From positions 39,105,834-39,169,833 of the forward strand of contig CM033745.1 of assembly GCA_019671005.1 (NCBI GenBank): a stretch of DNA of 64,000 nucleotides, written 5' to 3'. The stretch comes from Hibiscus mutabilis (taxonomy: Eukaryota > Streptophyta > Magnoliopsida > Malvales > Malvaceae). Position numbers and translations under genes: made by a program. Positions 34,201 to 46,846 of the stretch are shown one piece after another (positions within the stretch are counted from its first letter, which is position 1; each line of letters opens with the position of its first letter). Under the pieces are notes generated by a model that worked only from the letters and a program-made list of their open reading frames with translations, ran no database searches and was not told the DNA's origin.

Positions 34201-36160
34201 ATTATTACTGTGAATTGTCTAATTATGTTTGTATTCAAATCTTAAAAGAATTAAGAATGAAATTCAGTTTTAATGGCCAGAAAAAAAGGGGGGGCTGCTG
34301 ATTTTACTGACTTTTAGAATGACTAAAAGTAGTGTCGTGTGACAAAAATTGGAAGAGCTAATTTACTTCAATGTATTTGGGAATTACTCTCTTGTAACAT
34401 AGAAAGTTGAAATGGGATCTTTAGTATAGGCTTTAGAACTTAGAAGTAAATTTGAATACGTTAAAGAACATCCTCGACTTGGCTAGTAAATACGCATATG
34501 AATAGATTTATATGTAATTGGTTAAAGCTTTTGAATCCAAGAAAGTTTATAAGATTGGTAATAATCTTTAATTATGTTAATCTGCGAGTTAAACGAATAG
34601 TAATTACAATATTTTATGGAGGTAAGATTAATGTGATAAAGATAGAATTAAGTAAATGATCTATAAGCTTGCACTCATGTTGTTATTAAGAGAATTAAAA
34701 CAAGATTAGGATGAATGAGTAATCATAATGTATGAAATATTCTACATGAATCTGAGAATTAGATTCCGGTAATGGTTAAGTGTAATTAATCTTGATAAGG
34801 AATTTATTTCCTTCTTGTTGATATGCTCGATCGAAGAGATTAAGATTTGAGTCTCTTTTGTTAAATTAGTCCAATTAAGCTATTCCTTCTTGTTGTCGCA
34901 GTTCGACTTTGATCTAAGATCTATTCTTGATTTAGGTGCTTGAATAATAAAGAATTGTATTATTGCTTACTTATCAAGAATAATAGTACCTTGGATGTAA
35001 ATCTACATTGTGGGAATGGACTACAAAAAAATAACTATTTAAGTAAAGACCCAACTAAAAGAAAATGTACCCTAAACCATGTTCAATAGGATACCTTGGC
35101 CTGTTATAATTCTAATTAGAATTTAACTACCTCACTAAGCTTATTCTTACGGTGTATATTTCCTAATTCGCTTGCAGGTTTGGTTTGTTTTTAGGTTGTT
35201 TCCGAGTTAAACATGTACCAAAAGTCTCTTACGGTTCAGATCTACCTTTGTATACTCCTAGGATGGTGGCACCTAGTTAATCTTGTACATGCATATTGGT
35301 TCTCATGTGGCATGTATATATATATTATGAAGCTCCTTGGAGCATTGAGTTGTAAAAAGGGCCTTTATAGTTATTATTCTGGGTTGCTTAATGATTGATC
35401 GGTTAATATGATATCTTGAATCTTGGTACATGCTTAGAATGTTAAGCATTATCTTGAATGGTCTCATACTTGATTGTGATTAGTTTTATAAGACCACCTT
35501 GAATTATTATATGAGTATATCATCCTGGTAATTGGCTAAATGATTAGGTGAATTGTTAACCAAATCGGTTAGCATATATAAAATGATGATTCCATGTATG
35601 AAGACATTCCTTTGATTTTAGTCGAATAGGGTAATCGATTCTAGTTCTGAAATGACCTAAGTTTTGTTGTTTTGCTTTACTGATGGTTGCAAATCATAGT
35701 ATTAATCGTTTAATGAGATAAAAAAATTGCTACGGTTATAAGAGTCAAAATGTGGTAACGGTAGTTGTGAATAGTTGTTGTGAATAGTTGTTACTTTGAT
35801 AATCATGTAGGTTCCTTGCGAGTTTCTTGATTAATTTCAATGGTGTAAGATAGTTGTGGTTTTTAGATGATTACCTAAACTTTAAACACTTAGAGTGAAC
35901 CTAAATAAGATTTGGTTAATTTTAAAAAGTTTTAGAATTTTCCCTAAATTCTCTTGGTATACTTGTTTGGATCGGAGTTCAGTCATCTTGAGTGCTTGCT
36001 TGATTGTCTTTAACGTGCCTTAACTCGGTTTATTTTCTAGACCGGGTTAGGGGACGTTACAGTTAGACCGAACAAAGGACACGTAGTCGTATAGATAAAC
36101 ACTTGTACTTGATGTTAACGTAAAAAATTTGGACAAAAAAACACGCCTAAACACCCTGTG
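31205..36160 (+). repeat. 171-bp tandem repeat, three units, third split by a solo LTR
   Basis: The words TTTTCAACG followed by GTTTTTGAATGTTAG, GATGTTAACGTAAA, CATCCAGAGAT and CCTTATGGGAGTT recur with a period of 171 bp. Anchors lie at 31235, 31406 and 31577. The third unit is broken at 31614 and continues at 36067 after the LTR; it lacks part of the later segment. The units are clearly diverged from each other. Confidence 0.85.
31615..36061 (+). mobile_element. Solo LTR of a Gypsy element, 4,447 bp
   Basis: It starts TGTAACATCCCGAAATTCGA and ends ACCGGGTTAGGGGACGTTACA, typical termini of long chromovirus LTRs. It is flanked by the perfect 5-bp duplication GTTAG (31610-31614 and 36062-36066), and the host tandem repeat continues across. 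No primer site, purine tract, second LTR or pol sequence occurs inside. The motif TACCTCACTAAG at 35128 is shared with other LTRs here. It was left by recombination between two LTRs. A 61-codon frame at 35213-35398 is not considered a gene. Confidence 0.88.
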
Positions 36161-36719
36161 GGAGTTAACATGGATGAGTTATTTTAAATTAAACTCAGCT
36201 AATAATCTAAAACAAAAATTATACATGTCACATAGTAGGCAAGGAATAAAAAAATTAATACAATTATAATGCATACAAAATTTTATAAATTTAATAAACT
36301 TGTATTATAAGTAGCTCTAGAGGACTTTTTTGTTCGTGCTACACAGTTTGGTAACAGGTTTTACTTGTCGTTAACCCTGAAGATGCACAGAATATGGAGA
36401 GATACAATGGGTGCTACAAAGAGTTACTCAACATAGGATATGTAACTGTCACGGATTTTGCACAATTGGTGGTTTGTGCTGCTCCATGTAAGAAACTGTC
36501 TGGCCATTGACACGATGATCTCCCCCAACTTGGTTAATGTTGTAAGGAAACCTTTGTTCTTGCAACTAGGCGACACCATGCCCAACTAATATGTGCTCTT
36601 GATTATATTTTTTGCGTATGTGGTGCAAATAAAGCATCCAAGGAAATTCAAAGGAAAAAAAGAAAAGCTCCCAAGTTGAAGTGACATTGTTACTTTAAGG
36701 TTGGCAAAATAGTGGAGAT
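36161..36719. other. Spacer without recognisable gene
   Basis: AT-rich to 36300, then more balanced sequence without a conserved frame. The start of the next LTR is not defined and may lie within it. Confidence 0.3.
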
Positions 36720-37750
36720 GAGTGCTTATTTATCTAAGGTAAAGAAAAGCTAGGTAAGATCGCCCATATGCTTATGATGTGAATAAATAATATATTACTA
36801 TTTAATGGATTAACTAGTTCAAGCATGAATTTATTTATTTAAGGTATGAACTGACCTAATATGCTTATTGATAGCTTGACTTAATGAACTATCTTATGAT
36901 ATTATTATTATGGCCAAATTATGTGATTAAAAGTTTATTGGTACAAATGTTATACCATGAGTCTAGCAGCTGTATTACAAGAGCACTATAGTGCTACAAG
37001 AGTAATTCGGTACCACAGGTTATCAGCACTACAGTGCTAGAGCTATATGCTTGGAGAGTTAAAATTATTTGACTCTTAGACACTTTGTGTCGTTCACGGG
37101 TTTTATACTCATAAGGCTTCGTGTTCGTCAACTCGTGTACCAAATCTCTATGTTAAATTTGGTCTATAATGTAAATGAATTGAATATGTCAGGTTAATAG
37201 TGTTGGAAGCTTAAGCGAATCAACTAGAAAAGAACTGGTTATTGATTCTTGACTAGACAATATTTGGGAACTTATCTATATTATAGTTGTTATTATATTT
37301 TATCGATATTTATAATGTTTATACCTCACTAAGTTTGTACTTAGCGTGTGTTTGTTGTTGTACACAGATAGGTAAACAAGTGTTGAAGTAAGCATGAAGA
37401 GATTTGCATAATTTTGGAAAGCATACACGGAGTATAAACAGTAATGACATCTTACCCTTTTGTTGGTAAAATTAGTGGCATGTATAATAGTCAAAAGAAA
37501 TGAAATGTTGGTAAATGGCCTCTCATGTATTTTGTGGTATGTGATACTAGACTAGATAAAGTATAATTAATCTAGTAAAATGGTTATGATATGTTCTTGC
37601 TTTAGGATATTAATAACCTATAATTAATATGTATAGTAGCTTAAGCATAAATCTTGTAATGAATTTAGTTTGGCTAGAAAATAAAAACTTTCAGTGTTGT
37701 GACATCCTATTTATGTATCCAGAAACGGAATATGTGAAGGGGGTGTTACA
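36720..37750 (+). repeat. 5' LTR (left edge unclear) of a Gypsy element
   Basis: It ends at 37750 with AAGGGGGTGTTACA, directly before a primer-site-like sequence. It contains TACCTCACTAAG at 37323, as in the other long LTRs. No TGTAAC start was found upstream and no 3' LTR exists to compare with, so the left edge is a guess. Confidence 0.5.
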
Positions 37751-37754
37751 TTTA

Positions 37755-37767
37755 TTAGTACCAGAGC
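37755..37767 (+). other. Primer binding site, degenerate iMet type
   Basis: TTAGTACCAGAGC resembles TTGGTATCAGAGC with two changes and lies four bases after the LTR end. Confidence 0.6.
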
Positions 37768-37919
37768 TACATGTGTAGTCGGTTTTGGATATAGATAGGT
37801 TCAAAATTTATTAGTAAATGAATACATGTCACTAGGATATCAAAAATTATTGATAGTAATACTTGTATATTATGATACAAATGCTTAGATAACCTTAATG
37901 ATTGTGTATAAGTACAAAT

Positions 37920-40900
37920 GTCCGAGGCTCAAGATTCTCGTATAGCGAGTGAGTATAGGGTCATCATATGGGCCTAAAAGGTGGAGACGAGGTTAATAAC
38001 AACCCACCTTCAGCTCAAGCAAACGATGAGGCTCTAGTACGAAAATGAATGCATGTACAAGATCATGGTTTATTCTTTCGAACATTGGACGTAGTTCTGA
38101 ATCGTAAATCTCAGACCTCCATAGCTAAAGATCTAAAGAGTCTTAGAGCACCTGATTTTTAGAGAGACACTGATTGTAGTCCTATTTTTGGGGATCATTG
38201 GCTCAATGATATAAATTTCATGTTAGAAGGACTTCATTGCGATAATCAGAGGAAACTTGATGGAGCTATATCTTTGTTGAGAGGACCAACCTAAATTTGG
38301 TTGAGCAATGTTATTGTACATCCTCAGGAAGAGATCACTTGGAATTTTTTTCTTTGAGAATTCTGAAAAAATACATCAGGGACATATTTGTTCGAGACAT
38401 GAGATATAGATTTCTGAATTTAAAGTAAGGTGACAGGTCTGTATATGAATATGAATGTGAGTTCAACACGTTGAGCCACTATGCTACAGAGCTGTTACCT
38501 ACAGAAAATGACCGATGTGACATTTTTATAGAGGTTTTGAATACCAAATCCAAGGAATTGCTTATTGCTATGAAAATCACTAAGTTTCAAGAAGCAATGA
38601 ACCGAGCCAAGGCTATAAACAAGTACAAGACTAAAAAAAGTAGAACAGAGATCCCAGTTTGCTAAAAGAAATATTAGACCATCTTTTGTTATGCCACCCT
38701 TTAAACGTGGAAAAGATTCTTAGCAAAATCGATCGGGGTCTGTGGCATCTCCTCAAAAAAGATATGGGACTGGAAAATCTAAAAATTCTCAGGCTTCTTC
38801 AACAAATGTTAGTGGCTCTAGGAAGCTAAGAATATACCTTGTGAACATTGTGGTAGATGGCATTTAGGAGAGTGTCAACTGGTTACTGGATCATGTTTCA
38901 AATGTCGCAACACATGACATTTTGCCAGAGAATGCCCGAGTAACAGAGATAAGAGATCAGTACAGACTGAGAGATCAGTGTCTATATCTCAGAGGGGTCG
39001 AGGGCGAGGTAATTTTGGAAGAGCTAGAACTTCTTTTCAAGGAGGTTCTGAAGATGCTTCTAACTGAGAGTGCAAGACTCTTTCCAAAGTCTATCACTTA
39101 CGCACCGATGAGGAGAAGGAGGAACCAAAAATTATAGTAGGTATTTTTGAGCTTTATGGTAGACCTGTATTTGCATTAATAGATCCAGGTTATAAGCATT
39201 CATACATTAGCTCTAAGCTTGTTCATGAAAGAGGAATTCTGTTAGAGCCAACACCAAGTGATGTGATAGCTATTAACCCTATAGGCCAGAGTGCTCGGGT
39301 GACTAGAACTTGTCAGAAATGTCCCATTGTAATTCAGGGAATTGAATTTCTGGCAAACTTAATGAAATTGCCTTTTAGTGAATTTGGAATTATTTTGGGC
39401 ATGGATTGGTTGTCTACTTATCATGCCATTGTAGAGTTTCGCTTAAAATGACTAACTATAAAAAGAGCGGATGGTTCAACTGTGGTGGTACGAGGTGAAA
39501 GATCAGATTTTTCGTTCTCAGTGAGTTCAGCAGTGAGTATTAGAAAGATGGTTGAAAAATGTGAAGCTTATTTATCTAATGTTATTGTTGCTCAGACATC
39601 AGAGTTGAGATTTGGAAATGTTCCAATAGTCTGTGAATTTTTGGATATGTTTCCTGATGAGTTACCAGGACTACCACCTGATCATGAGGCTAAATTTGAA
39701 AAAGAGGTTTTGTCGGGTACATAACTTGTATCTATTGCACCTTATAGAATGGCACCTACTGAATTAAATAAGCTAAAGAAACAATTGCAAGAATTACTAG
39801 ACCGGGTTTTATACGTCCTAGTGTATCACCTTGGGTTGCTCTATTGTTATTTGTGAAGAAGAAGAACGGGTCAATGAGATTATGCATTGACTACCGTCAA
39901 TTAAACAAAGTGACTATAAAGAATAAACATCCACTACCTAGAATTGAAGATCTATTTGATCAGTTAAAGGGAGCCACAATTTTCTCTAAGATTGATCTTC
40001 GATTAGGATACTACCAATTGAGAGTTACGGAAGGAGATATCCCTAAAACTATTTTTCGAACCCAGTATGGACACTATGAATTTGTAGCGATGCCCTTTGG
40101 TCTCACTAATGCTCCAGCAACATTTATAGACTTGATGAATAAAGTGTTTAAGCTATACTTGGATCAATTTGTAGCAGTATTTATTGATGATATTCTGGTT
40201 TATTCCAGAAATAGAGAAGATCATGATAAGCACTTAAGAGTGGTTCTTCATATTTTGAGGGAAAAAAAGCTCAATGCCAAATTTTCTAAATGTGAATTTT
40301 GGTTGTTTGAAGTTGCCTTTCTTGGTCATATTGTTTCTAATGAAGGCATTCGGATGGATCTTAAAAAGATTCAAGCTATTGTTGATTGGAAGACTCCAAA
40401 GAATGTTTCAGAAGTTCAAAGTTTCTTGGGATTTTCAAGTTATTATAGAAGATTCGTGAAGAATTTTTTAATTATTGCCTCTCCAATCACCAAGTTACTT
40501 TGAAATGATGTGCCTTTCATATGGACTGAAAAATGTCAAGACAATTTCGAGCAACTAAAGAAAATCTTGACAAAAGCTCCAGATTAGTGCAACCCAAATC
40601 CAGAAAGGATTATACCTTATTTAGTGATGCATCTCACAATGGCTTGGGTTAGGTGCTGATGTAGGAAGGCAAAGTAATAGCCTATTCTCTGAGGCAGCTA
40701 AAGACACATAAGAGGAACTATTTGACTCATGATTTAGAGTTGGCTACTGCAATTTTTGCCTTAAAAATTGGCATCATTATTTATATGGTGAAAGATGTTA
40801 TATCTTTACAAATCATAAAAGTTTAAAATATTTAATGACGCAAAAAGATTTGAATCTACGGCAGAGGAGATGGATAGAATTCCTCAAGGACTATGATGTG

Positions 40901-42463
40901 GTTATTGATTACCATCTAGGAAAGGCTAATGTGGTAGCTGATGCACTTAGTCAGAACACTTTTTCTGCTCAGAGGGCAATGAATGCACAATTGACTTTGG
41001 GTGGTAATGTTGTATTAGTTGCAGAATTTTAGATTAAGCCTGCTTTATTAGGTCGGATTAAAGATCTTCAGCAAGAAGATAAAGAATGTCTCACAAAGAT
41101 TAAACAAATCAAAAATGGTGAAACAAAAGATTTTGAAATTAAGTCTAATGGATGTTTATGCTATCAGGGGAAAATTTATATCCATGATAATAAGGAGTTA
41201 AAATGGGAACTTCTTACAGAAGCTCATTGTAGTCTATTGACTATGCACCCATGAGGGAATAAGATGTATCAAGATTCAAAAAGCAGATGCTGGTGTCCGA
41301 GTATGAAAATAGCTATCTCGGAATTTGTTGCTAAATGTTTAACTTGTCAACAAGTAAAAGTGAAACACCAAGTACCTTCAGGATTGCTACAACCAATTTC
41401 AATTCCAATGTGTAAGTGGGAAAGAGTTACAATGGATTTCTTAATAAGTTTACCATTGACTCCAAACAGAAAGGATTCGATTTGGATGATTGTGGACAAA
41501 TTTACTAAGTCTGCACATTTCATCCCAGTTCGAATAGATTACTCAATGAGTAGATTTGTAGAGTTGTACATTCGGGAGATAGTGAGATTGCATGGTGTCC
41601 CTATTTCTATTATATCTGATAGAGATCCGAGATTTACCTCTAGATTTTAGGACTCGTTTCATTTAGCGATTGGAACTTGACTCAATTTCAGTACTACTTT
41701 TCATCCACAGACAAATGGACAATCTGAAAAAATGATTCAAATATTAGAGGACATGCTTAGAGCATGTATAATTGATTTTGCATGCACATGGGAAAAATAC
41801 TTGTCGTTAGCTGAATTTGCTTATAATAACAACTACCAGTCAAGTATAAAGATGGCACCATATGAAGCATTGTATGGGAGGAAATTTTGAACATCTTTAA
41901 ATTGGTTCGAGCTTGAGGATCGTAAGATCATTGGACCAGATTTGGTGCAAGATGCAGCAAACAAAGTAAGAATAATTAGAGACAACCTCAAAGCTATATC
42001 GGATCGATAGAAAACTCATTCTGATTTGAAAAGAAAAGACATTCAGTAAGAGGTTGGGGATAAAGTATTTTTAAATGTTTCACCATGGAAGAGAGTGTTA
42101 CGGTTTGGAAGAAAAGGGAAACTCAGTCCAAGATTCATTGGTCCCTATGAGATTTTGAAAAGTGTTGGCCCAGTAGCTTATCAATTGGCTTTGCCCCTAG
42201 AATTGAGCAATATTCACAATGTTTTTAATGTATCGATGCTCATGAGGTATCGTTCTGATCCTTCACATGTCATTTCACCTGAAGAAATCGAGATTCAATC
42301 AGATCTAACATATGAGGATGAACCGATAAAGATACTAGCTTATGGTGTCAAAGAATTGAGAAGCAAGACAATACCACTAGTAAAAGTTTTATGGAAGAAT
42401 CATAAAGTGGAAGAAGCTACATGGGAAACGGAAAGTAAAATGAGAGAACAATACCTGATTTTT
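37920..42463 (+). pseudogene. Gypsy chromovirus gag-pol pseudogene with chromodomain
   Basis: Domains in order: gag core (about 38120-38660, with FNTLSHYATELLP and INKYK); two zinc knuckles (CEHCGRWHLGEC near 38840 and CFKCRNT-HFAREC near 38895, with a stop inside); protease (39140-39450), where DSG is changed to DPG; reverse transcriptase (39840-40500) with intact FIDDIL near 40180; RNase H (about 40510-41000); integrase zinc-binding region and core (about 41220-41980, MDF and SDRDPRF); and C-terminal and chromodomain (42095-42463, VKVLWKNHKVEEATWE). Stops and shifts break it at least at 39721, 40501, 41031 and 41648. The 3' end and 3' LTR are absent, replaced at about 42464 by a Copia LTR. 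Confidence 0.9.
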
Positions 42464-42873
42464 ATAATGAGTGGCTAAATTCCAGCAGTTTAACCAGCCG
42501 TTAAACTCAGAAATTAGTGTTTAAGACTGATTCAATTTGTTATTTTTAACTCGTGTATAACGCCTATAAATAGAGAGGGTTTTCAAAATTCTAAACATAC
42601 ACTTTTCTGATTTCAAAAGTTCTCTTTTATTCTCTCTATGAGAAAACCAATTCCATCATTGTCCACTCTGATTTTCGAGGTGCGCAATTATTTAGAGTTA
42701 CCGTGTTAACCTCGAGGGATGACCGCCTATTGGAGCAATTACACACATCGAGGCAAAATCGTTTCTAAGGCAGTGGTTTATACCACGACACGGTTTCTTT
42801 ATATGCCTTTTAATTTTCTTTATTATTATTCAGTCAGTTCTAACAGTTTGATTTTGCACTAATCTTACCAACA
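42464..42873 (+). repeat. 5' LTR of the Copia element, truncated
   Basis: Homology to 54654-55344 begins at about 42464 (GAGTGGCTAAATTCC), so roughly 290 bp of the LTR start are missing. It ends AATCTTACCAACA. The next bases (ATTTAAAAACAATTTTTATA) do not match the usual initiator tRNA complement, so the primer is unidentified. Confidence 0.8.
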
Positions 42874-42902
42874 ATTTAAAAACAATTTTTATACTGGAGA
42901 AT

Positions 42903-44300
42903 GTCAAACCCAGTGCCAAAGCTTGTTCAAAATCTGTCAAAGCTCGACGCACTCGACGAGACTTATTATCGGAGATAGTCCCAACGGATAATCATATTCT
43001 TCGAGCAACATGATCTCGATTATGTGTTGCTCAAATTGATGCCTCAGTCATCGTCAGCTCAATCATCCTTAAACGTTGCTTTCAACGCTACTAATGGCGA
43101 GTCCACTCCTACTATCGCTAGTGCAGTCTTGTAGTCTACAGATGTTTCTACTTCTGCTAAAGCGTCCATCGGCAAGTACGAGAAGGACAACAAGATTGTT
43201 CTTGGCTTTCTCTTAAGTCATATGTCGAACAAAATATTTGACATGTTTCATAAAGAAAAAAGTGCAAAGGTTATATGGGATACATTGGAGAAGAAGTATG
43301 GAGCCGATGACACCGGAACAAAGAAGTATATGGTAGGTGAATGGCTCAAATTCCAAATGTCTGATGACAAGTCAATTATGGACTAGGTCCATGACTACGA
43401 CAAACTAGTTTTCGACATCTTGGCTGAGGGCATGGAGATGTGCAAAGTCCTACAAGCAAACATCTTCATAGAGAAGCTGCTCAAGTCTTGGTCTGACTAC
43501 GTAACTCTCTGAATCACAAGAATAGGATTTTTAGAATTAAGGAGCTAGTGAGCCACATAAAGATAGAAGAAGCCAACCGATTTAAAGATAGAAGAAACGA
43601 AACTATTTGACATGTTTCATAAAGAAAAAAAGTGCAAAGGTTATATGGGATACGTTGGAGAAGAAGTATGGAGCTGATGACATCGGAATAAAAAAGTATG
43701 TGGTCGATGAATGGCTCAAATTCCAGATGTTTGATGACAAGTCAATTATGGATTAGGTCCATGACTATGAGAAACTAGTTTCCGACATCTTGGCTGAGGG
43801 TATGAAGATGTGCAAAGTCCTGCAAGCAAATATCCTCATAGTGAAGCTGCCCAAGTCCTGGTCTGACTACGTAAGTCTCTGAAACACAAGAATAATGTGT
43901 TTAGAATTGAGGATCTAGCAAGCCACATGAAGATAGAAGAAGCCAACCGACTTGAAGATAAGTTGATTTCTTCTAATAATCCTTCTTTCAAGGCTAATCT
44001 GCTGAATCGGATCTCGCCTCAAGGTCCAGTCTAATAAGCCCATTAGATGAGGTGAATAGAAGAAGAAGGTCAAAACCTAGAAAACTATCAACTTCAAAAA
44101 AAGCCTAGGAATAATAAGGCTCCACAAAAGCCTTTCAATTGTTATGTGTGCGGATAGGTTATACACAAAGCTTACCAGTGAAAACAACAATTAGACCGCT
44201 TAATGTGAACAAACCACATCCGGTTTTGCTGAAAATGCTAAAGACATTATAGCAACCGTGGTTTTTGAAGTCAAACTGGTGGAGAACAATGTTTAGTGGG
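42903..44300 (+). pseudogene. Copia gag pseudogene, copy A
   Basis: The frame opens MSNPVPKLVQN. Pieces match UBN2-type gag: FFEQHDLDYVLLKLMP, WDTLEKKYGADDTGTKKYM, ILAEGMEMCKVLQANIF and SWSDYV. A zinc knuckle relic (FNCYVCG...HKAYQ) lies near 44135-44180. About 365 bp are repeated in tandem (about 43235-43600 and 43600-43965), so the middle of gag occurs twice. TAG stops replace Gln, for example at 43384, consistent with C-to-T decay. The frame is broken many times. Confidence 0.8.
43235..43965 (+). repeat. Internal tandem duplication within gag (about 365 bp)
   Basis: TTTGACATGTTTCATAAAGA through the Asp-rich WLKF segment and SWSDYV occurs twice. The repeats differ at several sites. The same double structure is in copy B (about 49065-49790), so it predates the large duplication. 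Confidence 0.85.
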
Positions 44301-46846
44301 TTGTGGACACTGGCGCTTTCAGACATTTCTGCGCCAAACGGGAGTTGTTCACCGAGTTCGAAGATGTAAAGAATAGTGAAAATATGTATATATGGAACTC
44401 TAGCAGCTCTGAAGTGCTAGGCAAAGGAAAAGTTTTGCTAAAACTTTAGCGATGTATAATGTTCTTTATGTATCTTCCTTGTGTAGAAATTTGATTAGTG
44501 GTGGATTACTCAACAAGGCAGGCATTAAACTAGTTTTTGAAGTAGATAAACTTGTACTTTACCAAAATGGGGTTTTTCGTTGGGAAGGGCTTTTTAAACG
44601 AAGGTTTATTTGTAATCAAACCTAGTTAAATGAAAGTAATAATACCACCACTTTTATTTATATTGCGGAGACTCGAATATGTAGCATCTAGATTAGGACA
44701 CGTAAACATTCATTCTTTAAAGAAACTCATAAAAATGAATCTACTCCCTAATCTAGATGAGAAAAGATTTAAAAATGTGAGATTTATGTAGAAGCCAAGC
44801 ATGCTAAACCTTCTTTTAAAACAGTTTCTAAGAGAAAAATAGAATTGTTAGAACTTATTCATTCTGATCTAGCAGACTTTAGAAACTCAGAAAGTAAGGG
44901 AGGTAAACAATACTACATAACCTTTGTAGATGACTGCTCAAGATATACAAAGGTATATCTCTTTAGAACTAAAGGTGAGATTAAAAACTTATTTCTTATT
45001 TATAAGGAAGAAGTTGAAAATTAGCTTGATAGGAGAATAAAACGGCTTAGATCTGATAGAGGTGGTGAATACGGATCTAATTTTATTTAAGAGGCGTGTG
45101 AAAAGAATGACATAATTCATGAAACCTCTAACCCCTATTTTCCTCAATAGAATGGTATAGTTGAGAGGAAAAACAAAACTTTAAAGAGACGATGAACTCA
45201 TTGTTATTAAGTTCTAGGTTATCCGATAACATGTGGGGGAAGCCATTCTGTCAGCAAATCATATATTAAATAGAGTACCTCATAAGAAATTAGATTGTAC
45301 CCCATACGAGATGTGGAAAGGTTATGCATGCAATTTACAATACCTAAAAGTGTGGGGGTGTTTGGAAAAGGTTGGTTTGCCTGACTTTAAGAAGTCCACC
45401 ATCAGTCCCAAAACCGTTGATGTAATGTTTATCGGGTATGCTTCAAACAGTTTCCCATACAGATTCATGTATCTGCATGACTTTTCTATTTGGTAAATTA
45501 GGGAGGTTGTGTTCTTTGAAGATATATTTCCTTTAAAGGAACCTAGTTTAAGTGTTGAAACACAATTAGAAAGTCGTGCCTCAACTTCTTCTGATCTTAT
45601 CAAGGATTATCTCGAGATAGAATTAGAGCCTAGAAGAAGTAAAAGACAAAGGGTAGCGTCTACCTTTGGTTCAGATTTCCTAACTTCCTTTATCTCCAAA
45701 ATAAGTAAGTTAGACTCTATCTTTGTCCCTATAGCTCAGACTTTCCTTTTTTGATGAGGATCCAAAGTCAAGTGATGAATCTATAAGTTCAATTGACGCC
45801 AGTTTCTGAAGAGCTGCAATAAATTATGAACTAGAGTCAATAATGTCTAATCACTCATGGGAGTTGGTTAAATTGCCTAGAGGATTTAGATCTATCAACT
45901 CTAAGGGTGTCTTTTGAAAGAAACTTAGACACGCTGGGTTAATCCAAAAATATATGGCAAGACAATTAGTCAAAGGGTTCACTCGTAAGTTTGGTATAAA
46001 CTTTTTGACACATACTCTCTCACACAAAAATCTCAACGATCCGTGCCTTGTTTGTGATAGCGTCCATTCATAAGTTGTATGTACATCAAATGGATAAGAC
46101 TGCATTTTTGAATGAAGATCTAGACGATGAGATTTATATGGAGCAACCACCAAGTTTTGAGACATCTGGCATGGAAGACAAAGTATGTAAACTTAAAAAG
46201 TCTCATTATGGCCTTAAACACGCTCCAAAATAGCGGTACAAAATTTTTCACAAAACCATTCTAAGTTTTGGTTTTATTGTAAATGGAGTGGATGCATGCG
46301 TGTATTCAAAAATGTTTGGTACTGATTGTGTCATCATAAGCCTGTATATTGATGACATGTTGATATTCAAGACTAACATTGAATCCATTAACAAAACAAA
46401 AACTCTCTTATCCACCAAATTTGAGATGATAGATTTAGGAGTAGTTGATGTGATCTTAGGAGTTAAAGTTACCAAATCTGAAAAGAGATTTTCTTTGAAT
46501 CAAACACACTACATTGAGAAGGTGTTAAAGAAATTTGACAGTTTTAATGTCATCCCTGTCAGAACTCCTTATGACTCTAGTATACGACTCCTAAAAAAAA
46601 TAAAGGAAGTAGTGTTTCCCAACTAGAGTATGCTAAAATTATCGAGATCCTTATGTTCTTAATGAACTATACTTGGCCTGATATTGCCTATGTTGTGAGT
46701 AAGTTGAATAGATATACTCATAATCCTAGTGGTGAATGATGGATTGCTCTAAGACGCTTAGTAAGTATCTTAAGGGTACTATAGATTGGAAACTCAAGTT
46801 TGTTGGCTATCCTTCGATCTTAGAAGGTTACCGTGACGCCAACTAG
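44280..46846 (+). pseudogene. Copia pol pseudogene, copy A: protease, integrase, reverse transcriptase
   Basis: Domains in order: protease (VVDTGAFRHFCAKRE near 44310), integrase (LIHSDLADF near 44860, YYITFVDDCSRYTKVYLF near 44910, RSDRGGEYGSNF near 45050, and TPYEMWKGYA near 45300), then reverse transcriptase (RQLVKGFT near 45960, MDKTAFLNEDLDDEIYMEQP near 46090, YIDDMLIF near 46350). The catalytic YxDD is kept, but the surrounding frame has stops and small indels. Several TAG/TAA codons replace Gln (such as 45148). The RNase H part is split by a 616-bp insertion. Confidence 0.9.

Noticed and set aside
32000..34900. Host gene or long non-coding RNA inside the 4.4-kb segment
   Set aside because: No sustained frame or splice structure; perfect target duplication and LTR termini explain the whole segment.
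35213..35398. Short gene in the solo LTR
   Set aside because: The 61-codon frame has no family features and lies inside a non-coding LTR.
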